A model generated the notes under the pieces. That model searched no databases and was not told the origin of the DNA. It was given only the letters and a program-made list of their open reading frames with translations. 64,000 bases of DNA from Candidatus Poribacteria bacterium (GTDB lineage Bacteria; Poribacteria; WGA-4E; JAJDTR01): assembly GCA_028820655.1 (NCBI GenBank), contig JAPPIK010000032.1:1-64000 (forward strand), in the 5' to 3' direction. The position numbers and the translations under genes were made by a program. Below are positions 54,563-63,297 of the stretch, in pieces. The first letter of the stretch is position 1. Each line of letters begins with the position of its first letter.

Positions 54563-54760
54563 TTATTCCCCTGTTCGCTGCCGATAGTTGCGCGACTGGT
54601 TTTTCTTGACACGCCGCATGCGGTCGAGTAGCTCCCGCCTGTCGGGACTGTTCGTATCCGGACGTTTCGGTCCGTCATCATCGCCGCCGTCGCCAGGTCC
54701 AAAGGGTTTCGCCGGTCGCTGTTGTCGATCTCTCAAGTGCAAAAGCATAACTGCTGTCAT
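54563..54760 (-). CDS. UBact: ubiquitin-like protein modifier (Pup-like)
   Basis: 65 residues, too short to stand out except for context. The C-terminus ELLDRMRRVKKNQSRNYRQRTGE has the UBact family ending (YRQRTGE), where the last Glu would be attached to target Lys by the PafA-type ligase. The middle (PFGPGDGGDDDGPKRPD) is disordered and rich in Gly, Asp and Pro. It is in the slot that pup occupies in Actinobacteria. As it ends in Glu, not Gln, no deamidation by Dop is needed. ATG at 54758-54760 has GGGAGGA 8 bases upstream; ATG at 54748 is an alternative; a longer frame to 54883 is not supported. UBact is a family described in the literature, and this copy is a clear member. Confidence 0.9.
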   Translation of the reverse strand: MTAVMLLHLRDRQQRPAKPFGPGDGGDDDGPKRPDTNSPDRRELLDRMRRVKKNQSRNYRQRTGE

Positions 54761-54912
54761 GATGATGTCCTCCCGTGATGAACACAAATCTGCGTTTTTA
54801 GTTCCGCGATAATGAGAAAGTAAGCGGGCAACTGGAATCGGGACGCAAGGATTGTATGACTTGCTTCCGGTACATGGCGCCACTTTCTAAGTGATTAGGT
54901 GTTTCAAGCTCG

Positions 54913-56430
54913 CTAGTTCCGAATTCCCAAACTGTCTACCAAGGATTCCACCGTTGATGAATTGTTGAGAACTCGGTTGTATTCCGCTGCCAGGGTTGGA
55001 TCAGCAAGTTTTTTCATACACACGAATACGGGTTTTCCCTTTACGTTGAACGTGATATTGTCCCACTGAATGGATTTCACATCGGCGCTAAATTTGTTGA
55101 GCGACTTTCCACGAAAATACGCCCGCGTGTCTGAGGGGGGATGGTGTATGGCGTGTTCAATCTGCTGATTTGTTACAACGCGGCGCATCGACCCCTGTGA
55201 TTGGAGTCCATAATATAATCCCTTGTCCTGATTGATATTGTGATATTCCAGATCGAGGCTTTGTAACCACGGATCGTCCCAACTGACTCCTTCTTCATCG
55301 ATGAATGTCTCCAGCAACCACTTTTTCGCAACCCAATCCAGGCTGTCCGCCAAACTCATCGGATCTTTTTCGAGACGATCTAGAACAGATTCCCATTCAG
55401 TGAGCACCCAATCGGTCTCAGAGTCCTCGCCAGCAAAATGTTGCTGAGCCAAATTCAAATATTCGCGTTGTAAGTCAATAGCAGAGATTATTCTCCCGTT
55501 ATTTAATTTTAATTTCCACTCATAGGTTTGATCGCGAGAAATCTCCTTTATTGTCTGAGTGGGGTTGTTAACGGCAAAACTGTCGGGAATTTGTAGCTTT
55601 TCAATTAGGCTAATCACTAGCGCTGTCGTACCAAGTTTCAGCGCTGTAGAGTATTCGGACATGTTGGCATCACCCACTATTCCGTGAAGCCGGCGGTACT
55701 TGGCCGCGTCTGCATGCGGTTCGTCGCGTGTATTCACAATCGGGCGGTTGTGCATCGTGTCTACACTGATTTCTACATGAAAGAAATCCGATCGCTGCGC
55801 CAATTGAAAGAATCCGGCAGAACTGATTCCAGACTCGGTTTCGATACCAACCTTACCCGCCCCGGCGAAAATCTGCCGCGTTACAAAAAACGGCATGATG
55901 CTTTCTTTCAGGTAATCGAACTCAATCTCCCGCTTCATCAGGTAGTTGTCATGGCAACCGTAACTGTGTCCATGAAAATCGGTATTGTTTTTATAGAGTA
56001 ACACCTCACGATGTAGTTTCTCGCTGCGGCGAGCGGCACACTGACGCAGAATTCGTTCTCCGGCTTTATCGTGCGCGATTAGTTCAAACAAACTTCGGCA
56101 TTCTGGCGTGGAATATTCTGGATGGGCGTGGTCATTGTAAAGACGTGCCCCATTGACAAGAATCATGTCGCTCTTGATTTCATTATAGGCAAGGTTGCGC
56201 TGACGGTCTTGTTCCTGATACTGGCGTTCATCCGGGTGTTCTTGTAGCTCGCTGGCGCGAAATCCACGTTCGTCGCGAAACGGATCTTCTCCGTCATAGT
56301 CCCACATCGGACGAAAATCCCCTTGCCGATAACTCTTTATAAGCTCAATCGACAATTGAACCGGATCGATATTTTTCTTGTTTTCGATTGTTATGCCGTA
56401 TTCTGTTTCAATTCCGAACAGTCTTTGCAT
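54913..56430 (-). CDS. dop: Dop-type depupylase/deamidase homologue
   Basis: 505 residues. MQRLFGIETEYG starts like PafA/Dop. A Dop loop is present (DPFRDERGFRASELQEH through QRNLAYNEIKSD), which PafA lacks. VNGARLYNDHAHPEYSTPEC holds the catalytic Asp. ISRDQTYEWKLKL and GSMRRVVTNQQIEHAIHHPPSDTRAYFRG match Dop's C-terminal block. It should remove the modifier from proteins; deamidation is not needed for a modifier ending in Glu. It is followed after 152 bases by the UBact gene, which also leaves room for a separate promoter. Confidence 0.95.
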   Translation of the reverse strand: MQRLFGIETEYGITIENKKNIDPVQLSIELIKSYRQGDFRPMWDYDGEDPFRDERGFRASELQEHPDERQYQEQDRQRNLAYNEIKSDMILVNGARLYNDHAHPEYSTPECRSLFELIAHDKAGERILRQCAARRSEKLHREVLLYKNNTDFHGHSYGCHDNYLMKREIEFDYLKESIMPFFVTRQIFAGAGKVGIETESGISSAGFFQLAQRSDFFHVEISVDTMHNRPIVNTRDEPHADAAKYRRLHGIVGDANMSEYSTALKLGTTALVISLIEKLQIPDSFAVNNPTQTIKEISRDQTYEWKLKLNNGRIISAIDLQREYLNLAQQHFAGEDSETDWVLTEWESVLDRLEKDPMSLADSLDWVAKKWLLETFIDEEGVSWDDPWLQSLDLEYHNINQDKGLYYGLQSQGSMRRVVTNQQIEHAIHHPPSDTRAYFRGKSLNKFSADVKSIQWDNITFNVKGKPVFVCMKKLADPTLAAEYNRVLNNSSTVESLVDSLGIRN

Positions 56431-56563
56431 AGTAGGAGATTCTGCCGGAAAACCTGGGTTAGGCGCAATAAAGATGAAGTGTCACCTAGGGGTATTATGC
56501 GCTACCTATGAGAATGGAGGGTGGATGTCCGTCGCTTAAGTGTGTTAAGAATCGCGCACGGAG

Positions 56564-58315
56564 CTAAATCACACGCCCGGCGGTCTTTCTCTGCGGCGAT
56601 TTTTCCGGCCGCACCGGAGATACCTTCACAACGTTCTCAGCATCGTAATCAAGCAACTTGAGCCAGTCCTCAACACTGTCTGTTGATGGGAAAATATCGC
56701 TTTCGCGATATTCGGCGGCAAGCGCTTCCATCAAGTCCGACATCCCAATACCCGTCGTCTGTTCCAAGTTGCTGATTGCACGTTTAATCGCAGATTCTTT
56801 TGCTCTCTGTACAATAGACTCAATGATGGCACCGCTGCATAGATGACCGCGATAGAGAATATCCCGCCTGCCGTTTCGCAAACCGACTTCTAGGAACTTG
56901 TTCTCCTCCGTTGGCTGATACATCTCGTCGCTAACCAAATCTATCAGATTGTTGACGGCTAATTCAACATTACCGTCATGAGTTCTAACAACCTCTGGAT
57001 CGATAGGGAGTTCTGGCGTCAAATAGATGCGGAAGATGTCCTTTGCCGCCTCGCCATCGGGGCGCGTCACTTTGATTTTTCTATCGATGCGGCCGGGGCG
57101 CAGAATGGCTGGATCAATAAGGTCAGGTCGGTTTGTTGCGAGAATAATGACGACATCTTGAAGCGATTCTATGCCATCCATCTCGGCGCAAAACATTGGA
57201 ACAACGGTGTTCGCTATATTGTGAGATCTATAAGATCGGCGTGTTCCCAGAATTGATTCTGCTTCGTCGATAAACACGAATGACAGATAACCATCTTGTC
57301 GTTTTTCTCGAGCAATCTGAAATATCTCGCGAACCTTCCTTTCGGATTCTCCCAGCCACATGTTCAAGATTTCAGGGCCCTTGATATGCAGGAAACAGCC
57401 TTCGACACTGCTTCCGGTTTCTGCTTTTAGCCTTTCGGTCAGGTTGTGTGCCGTCGCTTTGCCTATCAGCGTCTTGCCGCAACCGGGAGGTCCGTGCAAC
57501 AGGAATCCTTTGGGGGCGCTGTATTGAAAACTCTCAAATACTTCCGGATGCAGAATCGGGAGTTCAATGGTGTCTTTAATGAGTTCTATGGTGTCGTTCA
57601 GCCCGCCAACCTTTTCCCAAGGTATCTCCGGAACTTCCTCCAAGTAGTAGTCCTTGACCTCCTGAGTTTCTAATCGTTCAAGCGCGACCTTGAAGTTCGG
57701 GTCGATGCGGACTTCATCCCCTACCTTCAGTTTCTTGTTGGCAAGGTCTGTGGACCGTTCCAAAATTACAGCCTGTGTCGAAGGTTCCTGTCCGACGCGC
57801 AATCTGCCATCCGGCAAAATGTCACCAACCTTCCCTATGGGGCCGGCATCGGAGTAGCCGAGTTCTCCCACTATGACATACGCCTCATTGAGGAGAACAC
57901 TGAAACCAATTTTGAATGCATATGAATCCAATTGGGAGTCTATATTTGCGAGGTACTCCGACCCCCCGACCACAACGCGAGCCACTCCTTTTTTCGGGAA
58001 ACCAAGGAGAGTACCTATCCGATTCGCAGGGGCGGTTAGTTTGTCAACTGTTTCCTGCATGTCAACGATGGCTTGCCGAGCCTCTTGGAACGTGACCTCG
58101 TCCTCAATAATCGCACGGCGGAGTTCATACAGGAGTGATCGTCTACGATCATTTTCGTGTGTTGCGTATAGAAGCTGATCAACAAGCATCAAAGAACGAG
58201 GAGCGGCTACATCTTCTTCGATATTGTCGGATTCTTCGGCAAAATCGTCATCATATACGTCAAAGCGGTCATCGGATCGCCTTTCGGATTGATTCCGATT
58301 CTTGTTGTCACGCAT
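56564..58315 (-). CDS. mpa: Proteasomal AAA ATPase (Mpa/ARC)
   Basis: 583 residues. Residues about 40-105 form a coiled coil (DQLLYATHENDRRRSLLYELRRAI...), which in Mpa recruits Pup. Two OB-like segments follow (NRIGTLLGFPKKGVARVVVGG; VGDILPDGRLRVGQ). The AAA domain has Walker A GPPGCGKT near residue 275, Walker B FIDEAES near 350, and ATNRPDLIDPAILRPGRIDRK. The C-terminus ends KTAGRVI and lacks the GQYL gate-opening tail of Mycobacterium. ATG at 58313-58315 follows GGGAGGA; a 14-codon longer frame is not needed. It unfolds modified proteins into the proteasome. Confidence 0.95.
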   Translation of the reverse strand: MRDNKNRNQSERRSDDRFDVYDDDFAEESDNIEEDVAAPRSLMLVDQLLYATHENDRRRSLLYELRRAIIEDEVTFQEARQAIVDMQETVDKLTAPANRIGTLLGFPKKGVARVVVGGSEYLANIDSQLDSYAFKIGFSVLLNEAYVIVGELGYSDAGPIGKVGDILPDGRLRVGQEPSTQAVILERSTDLANKKLKVGDEVRIDPNFKVALERLETQEVKDYYLEEVPEIPWEKVGGLNDTIELIKDTIELPILHPEVFESFQYSAPKGFLLHGPPGCGKTLIGKATAHNLTERLKAETGSSVEGCFLHIKGPEILNMWLGESERKVREIFQIAREKRQDGYLSFVFIDEAESILGTRRSYRSHNIANTVVPMFCAEMDGIESLQDVVIILATNRPDLIDPAILRPGRIDRKIKVTRPDGEAAKDIFRIYLTPELPIDPEVVRTHDGNVELAVNNLIDLVSDEMYQPTEENKFLEVGLRNGRRDILYRGHLCSGAIIESIVQRAKESAIKRAISNLEQTTGIGMSDLMEALAAEYRESDIFPSTDSVEDWLKLLDYDAENVVKVSPVRPEKSPQRKTAGRVI

Positions 58316-58942
58316 CAAGATCCTCCCGGAACATTGTGGATTGAGAAACGAGGGCAAAGAAATCCGTAATTCGGGATGTGCCCCAGCTTTTACAACTCAA
58401 TTCTAGCCTAAAGAAGAATAAACTGAACACCACAAAGAATCATAGTGGAGTCATATAGAATTACGGTGACAAACTCCTAATGGGGCACACACGATACTTT
58501 AATTATAGGATTAGCGTTGACATCTGAAGGTGATTGGTCAGCCTAATGCACTCTTGGCGCAATCAATACTACCGATTAATTTGACTTGCGCTATCCCCAT
58601 CTCCGTTTCTTGATGGATGCCGTATCTGTACTTGACTTTGTCGTACCGGCGGAATTGAGGCAAACTATATTCTGCTTGCACCTAAGATTTGTCTGAATTC
58701 TACATAACTTGCTGCCAATTTAAGTGAACAGAACGAAGCATAGCGAATTCAAAAGTTTTTTGGGGTAGCTAATCGCTGTGCCATCTGGACGTCATCGACC
58801 CAATGCAATGTGGCAACAGATGGGGTAGAGAATAGGAGATTCTCGTTTAAATACTCGGCGCTATTTTATCACACCAATTCTCGAATCTCAATGAAATATG
58901 TGGTGCTTGTGTCTTGCGTGGTAATACTGCCGAATCTTATAT
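58316..58942. other. Region upstream of the proteasome operon
   Basis: No gene. The promoter of the operon should lie here on the minus strand, but I cannot point to a clear -35/-10 pair with correct spacing. The stop of the HtrA-like gene is at the right edge. Confidence 0.4.
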
Positions 58943-60424
58943 TTAATCAATCTCCACAACTCCCAGGTCTCCAATCTCCGACTGTTTCCAGTCTAGCTTC
59001 TGCTCATTCCACTCAAACACTTGCAAGGGGCCGAACTGCAAATTGACGGTTAAGCTTTTTGGCGTAGGCGAGCTGTCAAATCGATTGAAGTCCCGAATTA
59101 CGACATAGGTGTGTTGCCCATCGGCAATGTCCATACAGGAAGCGATGAAATCGTCAAGACCATGGATCGCCCTCCCGTTTATTTCTTGTATCACTACCTT
59201 TGAATTGCCACTGCGCTCGCGAATTCCAACCCGTGAAAAGCTACTACCCGCGTCGGCGTGTGGGAGGTAAGCACCTTCCGCTTCAAAGTAGAGCATGCGC
59301 CGCAGATCCGGGGTTATGTCGTGAAAAATTGAACCGGCGAAGCGAACAAATCGTCGAACTTTTTTAAGCTCGAGATCTTCGACCGGTATTTTGACAGTCA
59401 TCTGTTCTCCGTTGCGGTATATCTCCAACACTACTTCTGATCCAACACTACCGTTAAGCATTGAGTCGAATGTGTAAAGATCGTCGCGGATGAGATCGTC
59501 GTTTATGCGGTAGATGATGTCCGAGGCACGGAGGAAGTTCTCGCCGGTAGTACGAGGGATAATTGACTCAACTTGAATGACTTTCGGTGTTCCCGATTCC
59601 GAAGGCCCAATTTCTGCTCGCGATGATTCCGGTAACCTGAAATGCTTGATCGCCTCGCCAATCGAAATAAGTTCCAAGTCTACGCCAATCTCGCCGCGAT
59701 GAATTGAAACACCGTTTTGAATGCGAGTTAACGCATCAATCAGGTATTCGACCGGAAGTTCGAAGCTGGATGTGTCAGTTCCGCGTGCGTGAATGGCGAT
59801 CACTCTTCCTTCTGTATTCCATACGGGACTTCCGCTTGAGCCTCCCGTCCGGTCAAAGGTCGTGTGAATATAGCTCGAGTGCCGATTACCTTTGTTAACA
59901 TTGAGATTGGCGACTTTTCCTTCTTTGATTGAATATTCTTCTTTTTCATTATTGCCTATTAGCAAGAGTTCATCGCCTAACGCAAGATCTCGCCACGCAC
60001 CAAGTTGCACCGCTTCAAGGGAAAACTCGACTTCCTCGGGGTTTATCTGGTAGAAACCGAAGTCATGTGTGGGGTCGTAATAGAAAACCTTCGCCTCGGT
60101 AAAACTCCCGTCGTAGAAATTTATCTTGACGTACGACGGACTGCTGCCGGTGACATGACGGTTGGTCGCGATAATTCCGCGTTCTTCGTCAACTATAAAT
60201 CCTGTAGCGAAGCTGGTACCTTTTGCCTCGGTTTCAAAGACAACCTCAGATGAGGTTTCCACATTTACAACCATGGGTTTAAATGCAGCGATCTGATCGG
60301 TCCAATTGTGAGCGGCTTGACTCTTCTGCGTGGTGGCAAGAGAAACTAGAATTGTCGCGATACACCAGAAGAGATTCTTTCTAGCCTGACTCGAATGATT
60401 GAGGATCGCAAAAGAATGGGACAT
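58943..60424 (-). CDS. HtrA-like trypsin-fold protease with PDZ-like domains
   Basis: 493 residues. A signal peptide or anchor lies at residues 17-37 (LFWCIATILVSLATT). The S1C triad is His90 (ATNRHV), Asp121 (HDFGFY) and Ser197 (GGSSGSPVW). Two PDZ-like domains follow: about 235-330 (IGVDLELISIGEAIKHFRL; ASDIIYRINDDLI) and 350-450 (GNSKVVIQEINGRAI). This is the layout of DegP/Nma111-type proteins, which degrade or refold damaged proteins in the envelope. It lies upstream of the proteasome operon on the same strand but 600 bases away, so it is probably a separate unit. Confidence 0.9.
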   Translation of the reverse strand: MSHSFAILNHSSQARKNLFWCIATILVSLATTQKSQAAHNWTDQIAAFKPMVVNVETSSEVVFETEAKGTSFATGFIVDEERGIIATNRHVTGSSPSYVKINFYDGSFTEAKVFYYDPTHDFGFYQINPEEVEFSLEAVQLGAWRDLALGDELLLIGNNEKEEYSIKEGKVANLNVNKGNRHSSYIHTTFDRTGGSSGSPVWNTEGRVIAIHARGTDTSSFELPVEYLIDALTRIQNGVSIHRGEIGVDLELISIGEAIKHFRLPESSRAEIGPSESGTPKVIQVESIIPRTTGENFLRASDIIYRINDDLIRDDLYTFDSMLNGSVGSEVVLEIYRNGEQMTVKIPVEDLELKKVRRFVRFAGSIFHDITPDLRRMLYFEAEGAYLPHADAGSSFSRVGIRERSGNSKVVIQEINGRAIHGLDDFIASCMDIADGQHTYVVIRDFNRFDSSPTPKSLTVNLQFGPLQVFEWNEQKLDWKQSEIGDLGVVEID

Positions 60425-61043
60425 TCAAGTGCCTCCCAAGAAATCGAACTATGCGGAGTGTTTGGCGGAAGATATCAACCTTGGCAACTCGCCAACAAGT
60501 GAATGTGACTAAATTTGGTAGTAGATCTTACTGCGCAATTTGCCGTATCGGAATACGCAAGCAAGTGTCGGATTTAATCCGAAAGGATGCAATGAATAAT
60601 TCGTCCGTGTCCTGTTGGACCACGATAGCTTCCGGTGAAACTAATTGTCGTCAATCTATAGGGTTCGAGGTGTACCGTAAACCAAGACGGCGCCATCCGG
60701 AATCAATGCATTTGCAAACTTTGCGTCGCGTTATCCAGAGACAAGCGCGATTGTCGGGCTCGACCATAGAATATCACAACCATATATAAAATGGAAAAGT
60801 ATTTTAAGCGTAGTTTGCTGTCGATTGAACGATTGTACTTTTTGAAATACTGGCGTTAGGTGGGGATTTCCCGAGTTCTCCGAATGCAAATTTCACGAAT
60901 TGTACGCCGCATGATTATCAAGAGTGAATCGTGTCTTAATCAGATTGAATTCGGTGATCTAAAAACACTATTGCGGCAAGGATTGATAAATTGGAAGGAT
61001 TCGAAGAAGGCATAGCAAAAAGCGACTGGTAATTGGCTGTGGC
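60425..61043. other. Intergenic region, nothing recognised
   Basis: The only notable frame (60451-60789, plus strand) is rich in Arg and Cys with no ribosome site and no family match, so I leave it out. No hairpin or repeat seen. Confidence 0.4.
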
Positions 61044-61967
61044 TCAGTGCTTCTTTTGGGTGCCTTTCACATTGTCGTTGCCTGCGGACTCGCTTTTACC
61101 CCCTGTGGTTGTCGACTTTTTATGTGATTGAGCAAGATACTCAAACAGGTTGGGTTCATCGGTGTCGGCTTCGATGTCATCGGCTTGAAGCACCGTTTCA
61201 TCCGACACCTCGGCGGGTTGTTTCTTGGTTGTGTCAGGTAGATTTCGGGTAGGCGTCGGTGGGGATTTGCTTGTTGTGGGATTACCTGATGAATCTACTC
61301 GATCACCTGTTTCAAGTCGTTCTATTCGGTCCAAGGCTTGATGTAGCGTTTTTCGCACCATCATGAGTTGATCTTGGAGGTTTTCCACACGTTTGGTCAA
61401 CTGGGTAACCCCGTCGTCGTCGGAATCTCCTTGGCGATTTTCGGGTGTAGATGACGAAAATGGGTGACGACTTGGTTTGTTAGCGTCTTTTGGGGGCGTG
61501 ACAACCGCCGAAGGCTGTGAGCTAGGGGCGGATTCTTTGGAAGGACCCTTGGTCGAGGGCTCTTCGGAGTGGACATCGATCAATTTGATTTCATAGATGC
61601 CTGCGCCTATTCCCTTATTGGAGAAATATGAAATCCGAACTATTGCTTCTTGACCAATCTCCATCTTGCCGAGACGAAGGCTAAGATTCCAGATAACCGC
61701 GTCATTGTGCCAAGCAAGCTCCCAATCTGGACGGCGATTGAGTCCGCGCAAATAGGCAGTGACAACGCTTGTATCAGAGATATTCTGTACCAAGGGCTCA
61801 GTAGTTAAGGTTCCCGAAACTTCGGCAACTTGAGATTGAACCTCAACTTCCGATCGTGGTTGTACAATTGACATGGGGATTTCCCCATGCTCCGCCTTCA
61901 TGGTGGTTACCCATCCAGCATCGCTTATCCGCTTGCACGCGATATTATAATGGTATTGAACTGCCAT
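61044..61967 (-). CDS. Hypothetical coiled-coil protein
   Basis: 307 residues. Residues about 35-135 look like one beta-rich domain (EVQSQVAEVSGTLTTEPLV, VVTAYLRGLNR, IYEIKLIDV). A Ser/Pro/Lys-rich linker follows, then a coiled coil near 185-222 (VTQLTKRVENLQDQLMMVRKTLHQALDRIERLE) and a polar tail ending KGTQKKH. No signal peptide, so it is probably cytoplasmic. I do not recognise a family. The start could be ATG at 61967 or a later Met; no good ribosome site decides it. It is followed on the right by a PfkB-type kinase gene on the same strand, 74 bases upstream. Confidence 0.65.
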   Translation of the reverse strand: MAVQYHYNIACKRISDAGWVTTMKAEHGEIPMSIVQPRSEVEVQSQVAEVSGTLTTEPLVQNISDTSVVTAYLRGLNRRPDWELAWHNDAVIWNLSLRLGKMEIGQEAIVRISYFSNKGIGAGIYEIKLIDVHSEEPSTKGPSKESAPSSQPSAVVTPPKDANKPSRHPFSSSTPENRQGDSDDDGVTQLTKRVENLQDQLMMVRKTLHQALDRIERLETGDRVDSSGNPTTSKSPPTPTRNLPDTTKKQPAEVSDETVLQADDIEADTDEPNLFEYLAQSHKKSTTTGGKSESAGNDNVKGTQKKH

Positions 61968-62041
61968 GGTTTGCGTTCCATCGGATATTGTAAACGGGCA
62001 AATTGGAGGCTGTTCTCGAAATAAACTAGATTCTGCCCAAT

Positions 62042-62875
62042 TTACACAGGTTTCAAACGGCTTCGAATTGAGTTCAACGTCGGAATGTTTGACGTGTGCT
62101 GCCCTTCGACGGCGAACGAGGCCGCGCAGTTGGCAAAATTTAATGCCTCCTGTGGCAACTGCGTTTCATAGTATTTTGTCAAGAACGCGGTTGCAAATAC
62201 GTCGCCAGCCCCGGTAGGATCGATCTCTTTGGCAGGATAGGCGCATGAGTGTGACACTCTGCCGTTCTCATAGAGAATAGCCCCCTGCTTTCCCTTGGTC
62301 AATACTACTATTTTCGTTAGCTCAATATACTTTTCGAGTTCATCCGGAAATGTGTTCAGATCTTCATCACTGAGAATGAGTGCATCTGCATAGGGTAAGA
62401 TCAGCTCCGCGGAACTCCAGCGTTTGGCAAGAACCCGGGAATCTCCCTCACACTGCCGCATCCAACCTTGAGGGGTAACGCCGATTAGAGAACCGTTGAA
62501 ACTGTGGGCCCAATCTGGGTGGACTTCATCGGCAATTGGGCACAAATAAACAATTTCTGCGTCGCAACAGTCATTTGGGATGTGTGTCGGTATTAATCGC
62601 GCCGCCAACCCCAAAATTGATTGTCGGCGCTGTCCATCCCCGCTGTAGAGGTTTTCGAATATCGTAGTGTCGGGCGATTCTTTATAGTAGACCTCGATGC
62701 CATTCAACAGCGGATTGCGACGATTAAAGTTAGGCCCCACGGAGGTTATGACACGAGCGTGGAACCCTAGGTTGCGGGCGGCAATTGCCGAATAAGCCGC
62801 CGATCCGCCAAGCACAAAACCCTCGCGGGTAACATCATAGCAAAAATGTCCGATTGATAGGAAGGTTGCGGTCAT
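62042..62875 (-). CDS. PfkB-family carbohydrate kinase
   Basis: 277 residues of the ribokinase-like family. LGGSAAYSAIAARNLG is the N-terminal PfkB signature with Gly-Gly, and DPTGAGDVFATAFLTKYYE the C-terminal one with the catalytic Asp in GAGD. VVLTKGKQGAILYENG is the strand before the ATP site. Substrates may be ribose, fructose, nucleosides or ketodeoxygluconate. ATG at 62873-62875 is preceded by AAAGGAGA, unusually close; GTG at 62914 is the longer alternative. It is upstream of the hypothetical coiled-coil gene on the same strand. Confidence 0.87.
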   Translation of the reverse strand: MTATFLSIGHFCYDVTREGFVLGGSAAYSAIAARNLGFHARVITSVGPNFNRRNPLLNGIEVYYKESPDTTIFENLYSGDGQRRQSILGLAARLIPTHIPNDCCDAEIVYLCPIADEVHPDWAHSFNGSLIGVTPQGWMRQCEGDSRVLAKRWSSAELILPYADALILSDEDLNTFPDELEKYIELTKIVVLTKGKQGAILYENGRVSHSCAYPAKEIDPTGAGDVFATAFLTKYYETQLPQEALNFANCAASFAVEGQHTSNIPTLNSIRSRLKPV

Positions 62876-63297
62876 TCTCCTTTTTGAAGTGCGTTCATGT
62901 CCATGGAGAAACACGCTATTTTACGATTTTACAGCCGAATCCAAGATATGTCAAGAACAATCTACTCACTGCGGGGCTTTTTAGTCTTTCGAAATAATGC
63001 GTGATGGATAAATTCGCATTCCTATAAACTTGAGTAGAGGGGTGATGCTTTGGTATTTGTCCCAAAACTCAGCACGAACTTTAGAGTGTAAATCAGAGAA
63101 TCAGGTCAGGAATACTGACACATTCGCAATTCTGCCGCACTCAACGCACACGCGGCGGATCCTCATGGATAGCGCGAGCACTCTAACAACGCCCCTTTTA
63201 CCATTGACGACAATTCGGGTCTGATGATATAGTGCCGGCGTTAAAACTCTCAAAATTCGATGCAGGTTCTTCATGGAAATCGGGTGTCCGATATCTG
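62876..63297. other. Divergent intergenic region
   Basis: Lies between the minus-strand kinase and the plus-strand glpK, so promoters for both should be here. I see no consensus pair I would defend. No gene. Confidence 0.4.

Noticed and set aside
58316-58942. Promoter of the proteasome operon
   Set aside because: Some TTGTCA and TATGAT-like words occur, but spacing of 22 is too long for a credible pair.
60451-60789. 112-residue plus-strand frame
   Set aside because: No ribosome site, odd composition (Arg, Cys, Gln), no domain seen.
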